This document shows positions 5,699 through 12,224 of a DNA stretch of 12,224 bases, piece after piece. Position numbers and translations under genes: made by a program. Each line of letters opens with the position of its first letter. Within the stretch, counting starts at the first letter, position 1. This stretch comes from Alphaproteobacteria bacterium (lineage in GTDB: Bacteria; Pseudomonadota; Alphaproteobacteria; UBA2136; UBA6156), in assembly GCA_027489415.1 (NCBI GenBank), contig JAIXZU010000031.1:1-12224 (forward strand). Reading direction: 5' to 3'. The notes beneath the pieces are model-generated. The model did no database searches, was not told the origin of the DNA, and worked only from the letters and a program-made list of their open reading frames with translations.

Positions 5699-6400
5699 TT
5701 AGGCGACCTGACGCTGGCGCTGGTGGAGGGGGACCACGTTCGAGGCGGTGTGGTGGGCGGGAGCGTCTGCGGGCGGGAGGGGGTCGAAGATCAGGGCGGC
5801 GCCGTGTTCGGCACGGGTGCCGCGCAGGCCAGGGGTGTAGCCGGCGCGGATTTCCAAAGCGTAATTCACGGGGCCGAGTTTTTGCATGAGCATGATGGCG
5901 ACTTGCTGGATGAGGGCTTCTTCGACGCGGCCGTCAGTGTCCGCGGCGCGTTTGAGGCTCCAGCCCAGGCTTAAGACCGCGCTGGGGCAGGCGTGCTGGC
6001 AGAGGCGGATGAAGTGGTCCGGTTCCATGCCGTCCGCGGGATTACCGGTGGAAATAAGGGTGAAGATTTCGGTGTGCAGGATGACCGGCGTGGTGATTTT
6101 GAGCATGCGCAGGATGCTGAGCGTGGGCTCGATGGCGCCAGGGGTGTGGAAGTCCAGGTGGATGGCGTCGCCGGCGCGGCTGGCGGCGGCGATGAAGGTG
6201 GCGGCGTCGAGGTCCGCGACAGATCCCGGTTCGGCGACCAGCGGCGTGGCGTCGGCGGGGCCGAATTGGATGTCGGCTTCCAGAATATGTACCGTTTCAT
6301 CGGCTAAGGCGGCGGTGAGCTTGTCCGCCGTGTTGATGCGGTGCGCCCAGTTGAGGCTGGAGGCGTCGGGGACATCGAAATAGGCGGCGAGGGACTGCAT
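5699..6400 (-). CDS. Probable FAM151/menorin-like (DUF2181) protein
   Basis: A 233-residue protein resembling the menorin/FAM151 family, a TIM-barrel group related to PLC-like phosphodiesterases and best known from animals. Family-like blocks appear in the expected order: NWAHRINTADKLTAAL (17-32), the acidic ILEADIQF (39-46) with E41 and D43, VAEP (55-58), AIHLDFHTPGAIEPTL (79-94; eukaryotic members have KLDFK), PVILHTEIF (105-113), LSLGW (143-147) and ALEIRAG (181-187). The positions of H20, E41, D43 and D83 suit a PLC-like site, but no substrate is established. The ATG has no clear Shine-Dalgarno site and there is no signal peptide. The frame stays open upstream without an ATG, so the N-terminus is uncertain. 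It follows the ankyrin gene by 97 bp on the same strand and is probably cotranscribed. The family call rests on motif recall. Confidence 0.72.
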   Translation of the reverse strand: MQSLAAYFDVPDASSLNWAHRINTADKLTAALADETVHILEADIQFGPADATPLVAEPGSVADLDAATFIAAASRAGDAIHLDFHTPGAIEPTLSILRMLKITTPVILHTEIFTLISTGNPADGMEPDHFIRLCQHACPSAVLSLGWSLKRAADTDGRVEEALIQQVAIMLMQKLGPVNYALEIRAGYTPGLRGTRAEHGAALIFDPLPPADAPAHHTASNVVPLHQRQRQVA

Positions 6401-6497
6401 GATGTGACCGTAGACGGTTTGGGGCAGAATTGGAAGGTACCGCGCGGTTTGTGTGATGAGGAATGTGGCTTTTAGGCTGCGCGGCGGGGACGGCTGG

Positions 6498-7679
6498 TTA
6501 TTGCTTGGCGGGTTTGCCGAGGACGTTGGTGCGTTTGGCGCCGTTGGCTAGGAGCAGGTTGGCGATGGCGAGGTCTTGCTGGGCGAGGGCGATATCCATG
6601 GGGGCGACGCCCTTGCGGTCCGTCAGCGTGGCTTTCGCGCCGTTTTCCAGCAGCATTTTGGTGAGTTGGTAGTAGCCGCCACGGACCGCGTAGTGGAGGG
6701 CGGTGCGGCCGGTGAGGTCGAGGGCGTTCATGTCCGCGCCCAGACGCACCAGTTTGCGGGCCATTTCGAGCGCGTTTTTGCGGGTGGCGATCATCAGCGG
6801 CGTGTTGCCAAACCTGTCCTGACGGTTGGGTTTGCTGCCGATGCTGATGAGGTAGTCCGTCATGGCGAGGTTGTTGGTGTCCACGGCGTAGAAGAGCGCG
6901 GTCCAGCCCTCCAGCGTGGTGGCTTCCGGTTGGGCGCCGGCGGCGAGGAGCAGTTGTGTCATGGCTGGGAAGCCTGCCGCGACGGCGCGGTGCAGCGGGG
7001 TTTGCAGGTTGGTGGTGGCGGCGTTGACGTCGGCGCCTGCGGCTATCAGCAGTTTGACGGCTTCGACTTTGTTGCTTTCGGCGGCTGCCATGAGGGCGGT
7101 GGACGAGAAGGCGTTGCGCGCCATGACCGGCATACCGGCCTGCAGATAGGCAGTGAGGGCGTTGAGGTCGTTCTTGCGGGCGGCCTCGAAGAAGCCGTTG
7201 ACCGACCAGGCGTAGCCTTGCTGGGCCAGAACCTCGCGCAGTTTCAAGGCGGCGAGTTCCTCCGGCGTGGTGGGCGAGAGCTTGCGCACGCGCTCAATCG
7301 CTTCCGGCGTGAGCGGGCTGAAGGTGTTGGTGGAGTTTTCCGGCAGCGTAAACACGGTATGGCGGGCCACCGGCTTGGTGACGAAGACCTGCGCCGGATA
7401 GGTGGAATGGAAGGGTTCCGCGCCGCTGGACAGGGTGGCGGGTGACGGCGTGCTGAGGGAGTCCTCCGACGTGAGCAGCTTGAACATGCCAAACAGGACC
7501 AACACGACAACAAGGCCCAAACCGAGCATAACCCACTTGCCGGTGAGCCAGATGGGCATGGGGGCCGGTTCGCCGGACGGGCGGCGGAGGAGGCGCTCGT
7601 TGAGGTCCGCGACGCCTGTGCTGATGCGGCCCTGCCACTTGGCGATTGCGGGGTGCGAGAGGAAGCTGGGTTTGGCCAT
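6498..7679 (-). CDS. Membrane-anchored ankyrin-repeat protein
   Basis: A 393-residue protein. A short N-terminal part with net positive charge (RLLRRP, residues 29-34) precedes a single transmembrane helix at about 48-68, then a Ser/Pro/Thr-rich linker (71-140), then about seven ankyrin repeats from residue 161 to 385. Recognisable repeat cores are STALMAAAESNKVEAVKLLI (193-212), TPLHRAVAAG, GNTPLMIATRKNALEMARKL and GRTALHYAVRGG, with LLxxGAxxN turns. By the positive-inside rule the repeats should face the periplasm, where they would bind a protein partner. The start at 7679 (MAKPSF) is chosen over the ATG at 7721, which lies within a promoter palindrome; neither has a clear Shine-Dalgarno site, so the start is tentative. 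It shares a 92-bp divergent region with aspS and probably leads an operon with the menorin-like gene. Confidence 0.9.
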   Translation of the reverse strand: MAKPSFLSHPAIAKWQGRISTGVADLNERLLRRPSGEPAPMPIWLTGKWVMLGLGLVVVLVLFGMFKLLTSEDSLSTPSPATLSSGAEPFHSTYPAQVFVTKPVARHTVFTLPENSTNTFSPLTPEAIERVRKLSPTTPEELAALKLREVLAQQGYAWSVNGFFEAARKNDLNALTAYLQAGMPVMARNAFSSTALMAAAESNKVEAVKLLIAAGADVNAATTNLQTPLHRAVAAGFPAMTQLLLAAGAQPEATTLEGWTALFYAVDTNNLAMTDYLISIGSKPNRQDRFGNTPLMIATRKNALEMARKLVRLGADMNALDLTGRTALHYAVRGGYYQLTKMLLENGAKATLTDRKGVAPMDIALAQQDLAIANLLLANGAKRTNVLGKPAKQ

Positions 7680-7703
7680 GGTTTCAAAGTTATTGTGCGA
7701 ACA

Positions 7704-7719
7704 GCTTGACACGTCAAGC
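7704..7719. promoter_or_regulatory. Near-perfect palindrome in the ankyrin/aspS divergent promoter region
   Basis: GCTTGACACGTCAAGC: 7-bp perfect arms (7704-7710 and 7713-7719) around AC. Each strand contains a -35-like hexamer, TTGACA at 7706-7711 (plus) and TTGACG (complement of 7712-7717, minus). On the minus strand AATAAC follows at 17 bp and could serve as the ankyrin gene's -10. It may be an operator, overlapping promoters, or both. Confidence 0.4.
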
Positions 7720-7720
7720 A

Positions 7721-7749
7721 TAGACAGGGAAAAGTGCCCCCCATAGATA
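7721..7749 (+). promoter_or_regulatory. Possible aspS promoter
   Basis: TAGACA (7721-7726) and TAGATA (7744-7749) are separated by 17 bp, directly upstream of the purine-rich GAGAGAGAG ribosome-binding stretch (7755-7763). The hexamers match consensus only partly, so this is a tentative call. Confidence 0.3.
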
Positions 7750-7771
7750 TTATTGAGAGAGAGTGTATGCC

Positions 7772-9634
7772 ATGGTTGCCACGGTTGACGGAACGGACAG
7801 TTTGAAATTACAGAGAAAACCCTTGGCGCCCAACCCGCGCTACCGCACCCTGACCTGCGGCGAGCCGCGGTTGGAGCATGTCGGACAGGCGGCGAAGCTT
7901 TCCGGATGGATTTTTAGACGCCGTGACCACGGTGGCGTGGTGTTTATTGACCTGCGCGATACCACCGGCATCACGCAGGTGGTGTTTAAGCCCGACACCC
8001 TTGGCGCTGACGTGATTGAAGCGATTACCCACACCGGCGTGGAAAGCGTGATTTGCGTGGAAGGCAAGATTATCGCCCGTGGTGAAGGCCTTGTGAACCC
8101 CAACCTGCCGACCGGCGCGATTGAAATGGAAGTGGCGAAGTTCACGGTTCTGGGCAAAGCCGACCCCCTGCCCTATTCGATTGTGGACGACAGTGCGCCG
8201 GAAGAGCTGCGCTTGACCTACCGCTTCCTTGATTTGCGCCGTGAAGACGTGAGCAACACGATTAAGCTGCGCAGCGACGTGATTGCCAGCGTGCGCCGCC
8301 GGATGTGGGATAAGGGCTTCCGCGAGTTCCAGACCCCGATTCTGACCGCGAGCAGCCCTGAGGGTGCCCGCGACTTTTTGGTACCGAGCCGTTTGCACCC
8401 GGGCAAGTTTTACGCGTTGCCGCAGGCGCCACAGCAATTCAAGCAGTTGCTGATGGTGAGCGGGTTTGACCGGTACTTCCAGATTGCGCCGTGCTTCCGT
8501 GACGCAGACGCCCGCGCCGACCGCTGCCCGACCGATTTTTATCAGCTTGACCTTGAGATGAGCTTTGTAGAGCAGGACGATATCTTCAACCTGGTTGAAG
8601 ACGTGCTGGGCGGTGTGTTTGAGGAATTCAAGGACTGGAACGGTAACGACCGCAACGGCAATGGCCGCCATGTGGTGGCGCCGCAGTGGGTGCGGATTCC
8701 TTACAATGAGGCATTGTTGAAGTATTCCTCCGACAAGCCGGACCTGCGTTGCCCGCTGGAAATTAGCGATGTGAGCGATGTGTGGGCCGAGAGTGAGTTT
8801 GGGGTGTTCAAGAGCATTATCAGCGCCAAAGGGCATATCCGGATGATTGGTGTGCCGGGTGCTGCAGCCCAGCCGCGCAGCTGGTTTGACCAAGTCGGCA
8901 AGTGGGCGCAGGACGAGCTGGGCGCGCCTGCGGCACCGGGTTACATTAGCTGGAAAGAAGACGGTTTTGGCGGCCCGCTGACGAAATTCCTGAAGCCCGA
9001 GCAGATTGAAGGCATGTTTGCGCGTGCGAAAGTGGGACAGGGCGGAGTGATCTTCTTCGTGGCCGGTAAGGAGCCGCAGATCCACAAGATCCTCAACCCG
9101 CTGCGCGTGCGCCTTGGCAAGGACTGCGGTTTGAACGAAACCAACGTGTTTAAATTCGCGTGGATTGTGGACTTCCCGATGTTTGAGAAAGATGAGACGA
9201 CGGGGAAAATTGACTTTAGCCACAACCCGTTCTCCACGCCACAGGGAGGACTTGAGGCGTTGATGACAAAAGACCCGCTGGACATTTATGCGACACAATA
9301 TGACCTTGTGTGCAACGGCTATGAGCTGATTTCCGGGGGGATTCGTAACCACCAGCCTGAAGCGATGCTGAAGGCGTTTGAGATTGCCGGATACGGTGAA
9401 GACACGGTGAAGGATAAATTCCGCGGGATGTGGAAAGCCTTCCATTTGGGTGCCCCGCCGCACGGTGGTTGCGCTGCGGGCCTTGAGCGCGTGGTGATGC
9501 TGCTGGCGGAGAGCAACATGGTGCGCGAAGTGGTGGCCTTCCCGATGACCCAGCGCGGTGAAGACCTGCTGATGGGTGCGCCGACGGTGCCGGATGAACG
9601 GCAGTTGAAGGAGCTGCATATCAAGAACAGGTAA
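7772..9634 (+). CDS. aspS: Aspartyl-tRNA synthetase, probably non-discriminating
   Basis: A class II synthetase that charges tRNA with aspartate in the cytoplasm. Its 620 residues compare with about 590 in E. coli; part of the excess is an N-terminal extension of some 20 residues. Order: OB-fold anticodon domain (about 24-130, GWIFRRRDHGGVVFIDLRD), catalytic core with motif 1 near 180-190, motif 2 at CFRDADARADR (241-251), inserted GAD domain (about 300-430), WIVDFPMFE (464-472), NPFSTPQGG, and motif 3 GLERVVMLLAE with R573. H53 (RRRDHGG) and G106 (GEGLVNPN) correspond to the H31/G82 pair that lets Pseudomonas AspRS also charge tRNA-Asn, so a GatCAB amidotransferase is expected elsewhere. Motif 2 reads FRDA where FRDE is usual. 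The ATG at 7772 is 8 nt after GAGAGAGAG; GTG at 7763 is the alternative. Confidence 0.97.
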   Translation: MVATVDGTDSLKLQRKPLAPNPRYRTLTCGEPRLEHVGQAAKLSGWIFRRRDHGGVVFIDLRDTTGITQVVFKPDTLGADVIEAITHTGVESVICVEGKIIARGEGLVNPNLPTGAIEMEVAKFTVLGKADPLPYSIVDDSAPEELRLTYRFLDLRREDVSNTIKLRSDVIASVRRRMWDKGFREFQTPILTASSPEGARDFLVPSRLHPGKFYALPQAPQQFKQLLMVSGFDRYFQIAPCFRDADARADRCPTDFYQLDLEMSFVEQDDIFNLVEDVLGGVFEEFKDWNGNDRNGNGRHVVAPQWVRIPYNEALLKYSSDKPDLRCPLEISDVSDVWAESEFGVFKSIISAKGHIRMIGVPGAAAQPRSWFDQVGKWAQDELGAPAAPGYISWKEDGFGGPLTKFLKPEQIEGMFARAKVGQGGVIFFVAGKEPQIHKILNPLRVRLGKDCGLNETNVFKFAWIVDFPMFEKDETTGKIDFSHNPFSTPQGGLEALMTKDPLDIYATQYDLVCNGYELISGGIRNHQPEAMLKAFEIAGYGEDTVKDKFRGMWKAFHLGAPPHGGCAAGLERVVMLLAESNMVREVVAFPMTQRGEDLLMGAPTVPDERQLKELHIKNR

Positions 9635-9652
9635 TTGCTCAACTGGATATGG

Positions 9653-9679
9653 CAACGCCGCCCTTTTGGGGCGGCGTTG
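9653..9679. terminator. Terminator hairpin between aspS and the small membrane protein gene
   Basis: CAACGCCGCCC (9653-9663) pairs perfectly with GGGCGGCGTTG (9669-9679) around TTTTG. It is followed on the plus strand by GTTATT, a weak U-tract. It sits between two convergent genes (stops at 9634 and 9702) and probably serves both. Confidence 0.75.
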
Positions 9680-9701
9680 GTTATTGCAAATATGAATGCG
9701 A

Positions 9702-9983
9702 CTACTCCCGAATAACGGCAATAATCACGGCGCCGATGAGGAAGGTGATGACCATGGTGTCGAAGTTGACTTCGCTCACCAGACCAAAAGCGGCCAGGAT
9801 ACCGGCCCAGATGACCAGTTGGCCGGTGAAGGTGGTGAAGAACGGGCGGGTGTCCGGCTGGTCAGATTCCAGCGGAAGGTCGTTGTCGGCGTCATCGGGG
9901 TCGCCTTCCAATGGATATTCAGGGAGAGGCTTGCCGGTTTGTTTATCATCCGGATAGGGCGTTGAGGGGGTATTGCTGGGCAT
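9702..9983 (-). CDS. Small two-TM membrane protein of unknown function
   Basis: A 93-residue protein of no family I recognise. Residues 1-46 are polar, Pro-rich and strongly acidic (EGDPDDADND at 26-35), then two hydrophobic helices follow: about 53-72 (GQLVIWAGILAAFGLVSEVN) and 75-91 (ending VIIAVIRE). This suggests an inner-membrane hairpin with an acidic tail. The start is firm: AAGGAG (9990-9995, minus strand) is 6 nt before the ATG. The frame is open far upstream, antisense to tsaE, but those codons are shadow. A possible minus-strand promoter uses TATACA (complement of 10031-10036). Convergent with aspS and divergent from tsaE; the context gives no function. Confidence 0.82.
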   Translation of the reverse strand: MPSNTPSTPYPDDKQTGKPLPEYPLEGDPDDADNDLPLESDQPDTRPFFTTFTGQLVIWAGILAAFGLVSEVNFDTMVITFLIGAVIIAVIRE

Positions 9984-10009
9984 GGGATGCTCCTTGATAA
10001 AAGGACTTT

Positions 10010-10038
10010 TTGAGGAGATTGCATATTCCGTGTATACC
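10010..10038 (+). promoter_or_regulatory. Possible promoter of the tsaE-kinase/murU unit
   Basis: TTGAGG (10010-10015) and TATACC (10033-10038) are separated by 17 bp, placing a start site about 50 bp before the ATG at 10098. The -10 lies within GTATAC, which could also serve the divergent membrane-protein gene. Confidence 0.35.
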
Positions 10039-10097
10039 ATGCCTGCAAGTAAGGCAAGATAGTTGGGAGATTGGGAAAAAACGGGTATGGTGCCGGA

Positions 10098-11696
10098 ATG
10101 AGTGCTTCTGTATCCCCTTATTTGTATCCGGAGCTGACGTATGTGGCGTCCGGCGAGTATGAAACCGCCAGATTGGCCGCGGCTTTGGCCAAGGTGTGCA
10201 TTGCCGGTGACCTTGTGCGCCTGATTGGTGAACTGGGCGCTGGTAAGAGTACGTTTTCGAAGCATTTTATCCAGACCCTTGGCCATGTGGGCGATGTACC
10301 CAGCCCGACTTACACGCTGGTACAGACCTATGCGGATACGCGTTTCCCGCTGGCCCATGTGGACTGCTACCGCATGAAACAGCCGGAAGAACTGGACGGG
10401 CTGGGGCTGGAGGATTACCGCAAGTTCGGGGTTCTGCTGGTGGAATGGCCGGAAAAAGGCAGTGCGCTGGTGGCGGACGGGCAGCCGGATTTCCTGGATT
10501 ATTACGTTAACAGCATTGAAAACCCGGGAACGCTGACACTCACGTTTGAGAGTGGGAGTTCGCCGTTGAGCCGGGTTATCCGGCTGACGGCCAGCCCGAG
10601 CTGGCAGCGGCGCTTTGGATTGCTGGGCAAAATGGGAATTACGTTTGAAGGTGCAACCCTGAACCGTGCGGTGAGTGATGCAGGGCGTGAGGCGTTTCTG
10701 GCCGGATTGGGCCACGCTGGCTGCCGAATTGAAAGCAACCCCGCCGACTGGAGCAGCCGCAGCTATGCGCGGGTGTACCTTGATAACACGGCTAGCGGGC
10801 CGACGCGGATTTTGATGGATTCGCCGCCGCCGGTTGAAAGTGTTGCCGAGTATGCGCAAGTGGCGGATTATTACCGTGGTATTGGGATACGAGCCGCCGA
10901 GATTTATGGCCGCAACGATGCTGAAGGGTATTTGCTGACCGAGGATTTCGGGAATACCCAGCTGTGGGAACTGGTGAAAGATGGTGCCCCGTGCACAGAA
11001 TGGTACAAGGCTGCTGCCGACGGGCTGGTTGAACAGTGTTTGAGCCATGAGGTAAGTGGTGCGCCGGAATGGGCACGGCGCTACGCGCCCAAAGACTGGT
11101 GGGTGGAAGTGGCGCGGTTTGTGAACTGGTACATGCCGTATGCCCGCGGCCGCGCCTGTACCCTTGATGAACACGCGCGCTGGCAGGAGATGTGGCTGCC
11201 GCTCTTCCAGACCATTATGCAGCAACCCAAGGGCCTGATGATGTGGGACTGCCAGACCCCCAACCTGATGGTGCTGGGTGAAGAGCCGAAGCTTGAGAAC
11301 CTTGGATGGATTGATATTCAGGATGCGCGCGTGGCCAGTGTGGCGCAGGATTTGGCGCTGCTTTTGAGAAACATCCGGAGTGTGCAGGATGACGTGCGTG
11401 AAGCCGAAGTGCTGGCGTATGTGGCGGGCAAGCTGAATGTTGACCTGACCGCCCTGACCCATGCGGTGGATATTTGCAGCCTGCACCACAGCTGCCGAAT
11501 TTTGGGCGGGCTGGTGCGCCTGCATGTGCGTGATGGCCGCAGTGCGCCGGCGGCGAGTTATCTGGCACGGACGTGGGAGGTGGCGCGGCAGAGTGCGAGC
11601 AGCCCCGAGCTTGCTGCGATTTGGGCGTTCATGGAGCCGTGGGAAGTGCCGGGGCTGACCCGCCTGTGGAAAGAGACCCAAGGGAAAGCGGCGTAA
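10098..11696 (+). CDS. tsaE: TsaE fused to an aminoglycoside-phosphotransferase-like (AmgK-like) sugar kinase
   Basis: A 532-residue bifunctional protein. Residues 1 to about 160 are TsaE, the ATPase of the TsaBDE complex that makes t6A37 in ANN-decoding tRNAs. It has Walker A GELGAGKST (44-52), SPTYTLV (69-75), HVDCYRM (87-93) and VEWPEK (115-120). Residues from about 170 are an APH/choline-kinase-like fold with YLLTEDFGN (278-286), catalytic loop WDCQTPNL (D384, N389) and metal-binding DIQDA (D406, D409). The loop has Trp383 where His is usual in HxDxxxxN. Such kinases next to MurU phosphorylate MurNAc/GlcNAc at the anomeric carbon in peptidoglycan recycling, so an AmgK-like role is likely. 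TsaE/phosphotransferase fusions are known in alphaproteobacteria. The ATG at 10098 lacks a good Shine-Dalgarno site; an in-frame TTG at 10071 is the alternative. The stop overlaps the next ATG (TAATG). Confidence 0.94.
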   Translation: MSASVSPYLYPELTYVASGEYETARLAAALAKVCIAGDLVRLIGELGAGKSTFSKHFIQTLGHVGDVPSPTYTLVQTYADTRFPLAHVDCYRMKQPEELDGLGLEDYRKFGVLLVEWPEKGSALVADGQPDFLDYYVNSIENPGTLTLTFESGSSPLSRVIRLTASPSWQRRFGLLGKMGITFEGATLNRAVSDAGREAFLAGLGHAGCRIESNPADWSSRSYARVYLDNTASGPTRILMDSPPPVESVAEYAQVADYYRGIGIRAAEIYGRNDAEGYLLTEDFGNTQLWELVKDGAPCTEWYKAAADGLVEQCLSHEVSGAPEWARRYAPKDWWVEVARFVNWYMPYARGRACTLDEHARWQEMWLPLFQTIMQQPKGLMMWDCQTPNLMVLGEEPKLENLGWIDIQDARVASVAQDLALLLRNIRSVQDDVREAEVLAYVAGKLNVDLTALTHAVDICSLHHSCRILGGLVRLHVRDGRSAPAASYLARTWEVARQSASSPELAAIWAFMEPWEVPGLTRLWKETQGKAA

Positions 11697-12224
11697 TGGC
11701 GCGCGCTGCAAATACGCCCATTACCACCGCCATGGTGCTGGCTGCGGGTATGGGCAGCCGCCTGCGGCCGCTGACCGATACCATGCCCAAACCGCTGATT
11801 AATGTGGGTGGGGTGCCGGTGATTATCCGCACCCTGAACATGCTGGCGGAAGCTGGTATTACCCGCGTGGTGATTAATACGCACTACCTTGCGCACATGC
11901 TGGAGACCAGTGTGAAAGGTGCGATACCTGACGGTATGACGGTGCATTTCAGTTACGAGGAGACGTTGCTGGAGACAGGTGGCGGCATTAAACGTGCGTT
12001 ACCGTTACTGGGAGATGAGCCGTTTTTAGTGGTGAACAGTGACGCGGTGTGGCTGGATGATGCCAAGCCATTACTAAAACCGTTAATGGTGGCTTTTGAT
12101 GCGGAGAAGCATGACGTGCTGATGTGTGTGGTGCCGGTGAGCGAGACCAAGGACTTCCAGCCGCTGGGTGACTTTGTGTTTGACCCCGACACCAAAGTAT
12201 TAAGCCGCAAAGGCCCGCGTGAGA
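11696..12224 (+). CDS. murU: MurU-like sugar-1-phosphate nucleotidyltransferase (partial, runs off the window)
   Basis: The first 176 residues of a GT-A-fold nucleotidyltransferase; the 3' end lies beyond the window. It carries the NTP-binding signature LAAGMGSRLRPLT (15-27) with PKPL (31-34), sugar-site ETGGGI (93-98) and NSD (114-116) with the metal-binding Asp. The pattern and the partner kinase match MurU, which makes UDP-MurNAc from MurNAc-1-phosphate in the recycling route that bypasses early, fosfomycin-sensitive steps. Mannose-1-phosphate guanylyltransferases look similar, so the exact nucleotide and sugar are inferred from context. Its ATG overlaps the TAA of the kinase gene by one base, so the two are translationally coupled. 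Residues 1-10 precede the usual family start. Confidence 0.8.
   Translation, partial: MARAANTPITTAMVLAAGMGSRLRPLTDTMPKPLINVGGVPVIIRTLNMLAEAGITRVVINTHYLAHMLETSVKGAIPDGMTVHFSYEETLLETGGGIKRALPLLGDEPFLVVNSDAVWLDDAKPLLKPLMVAFDAEKHDVLMCVVPVSETKDFQPLGDFVFDPDTKVLSRKGPRE

Noticed and set aside
7808..9721. A 637-codon open frame on the minus strand across aspS
   Set aside because: It is fully antisense to a clear AspRS and its product is His/Arg/Gln-rich low-quality sequence without domains; a shadow of codon bias.
9984..11711. Long minus-strand open frame antisense to the tsaE-kinase gene, in frame with the small membrane protein
   Set aside because: The real gene starts at 9983 with a strong SD; the upstream extension is antisense shadow sequence of the TsaE-kinase coding region.

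Overview
The window reads as chromosomal DNA of a moderately GC-rich alphaproteobacterium. The pointers are an alphaproteobacterial-style AspRS, an IhfB-type DNA-bending protein, a MipA/OmpV outer-membrane protein (so a Gram-negative envelope), and a TsaE-kinase fusion that overlaps a MurU-like nucleotidyltransferase. A precise genus cannot be fixed from sequence reading alone. Genes are compact, with strong Shine-Dalgarno sites for most and GC-rich hairpin terminators at most convergent junctions. I recognised no tRNA, rRNA, insertion sequence, prophage module or CRISPR array.

Left part (1-3638): the tail of an unidentified plus-strand gene ends in a terminator. It is followed by a small, AT-richer orphan gene with its own promoter and terminator whose centre looks like a PD-(D/E)XK nuclease core. 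Next is ppa (inorganic pyrophosphatase). It converges on a MipA/OmpV outer-membrane protein gene across a 217-bp gap holding a long imperfect inverted repeat and a bidirectional terminator. A secreted proline-rich protein of unknown function lies upstream of that on the minus strand. A hairpin-rich intergenic stretch of about 350 bp and a bidirectional terminator then separate it from ihfB.

Middle (3639-7771): an AT-rich regulatory-looking gap with two dyads leads to a two-TM methyl-accepting chemotaxis protein without a recognisable HAMP domain. It converges on a minus-strand pair: a membrane-anchored ankyrin-repeat protein, predicted to face the periplasm, followed by a probable bacterial FAM151/menorin-like protein. 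This pair is the least ordinary gene set in the window. A palindrome lies in the 92-bp divergent region between the ankyrin gene and aspS.

Right part (7772-12224): aspS (aspartyl-tRNA synthetase, probably non-discriminating, with an unusual Ala in motif 2), a convergent small two-TM protein, then a plus-strand unit of tsaE fused to an aminoglycoside-phosphotransferase-like (AmgK-like) kinase and a murU-like gene that overlaps it by one base and runs off the window. The unit joins tRNA t6A modification with a probable cell-wall amino-sugar salvage pair: a kinase followed by a uridylyltransferase.

Most genes are housekeeping or standard envelope and signalling functions. I did not find a clearly new defence or mobile system. 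The points most worth checking are the orphan nuclease-like gene, the ankyrin/menorin pair, the repeat-rich intergenic regions and two active-site substitutions.
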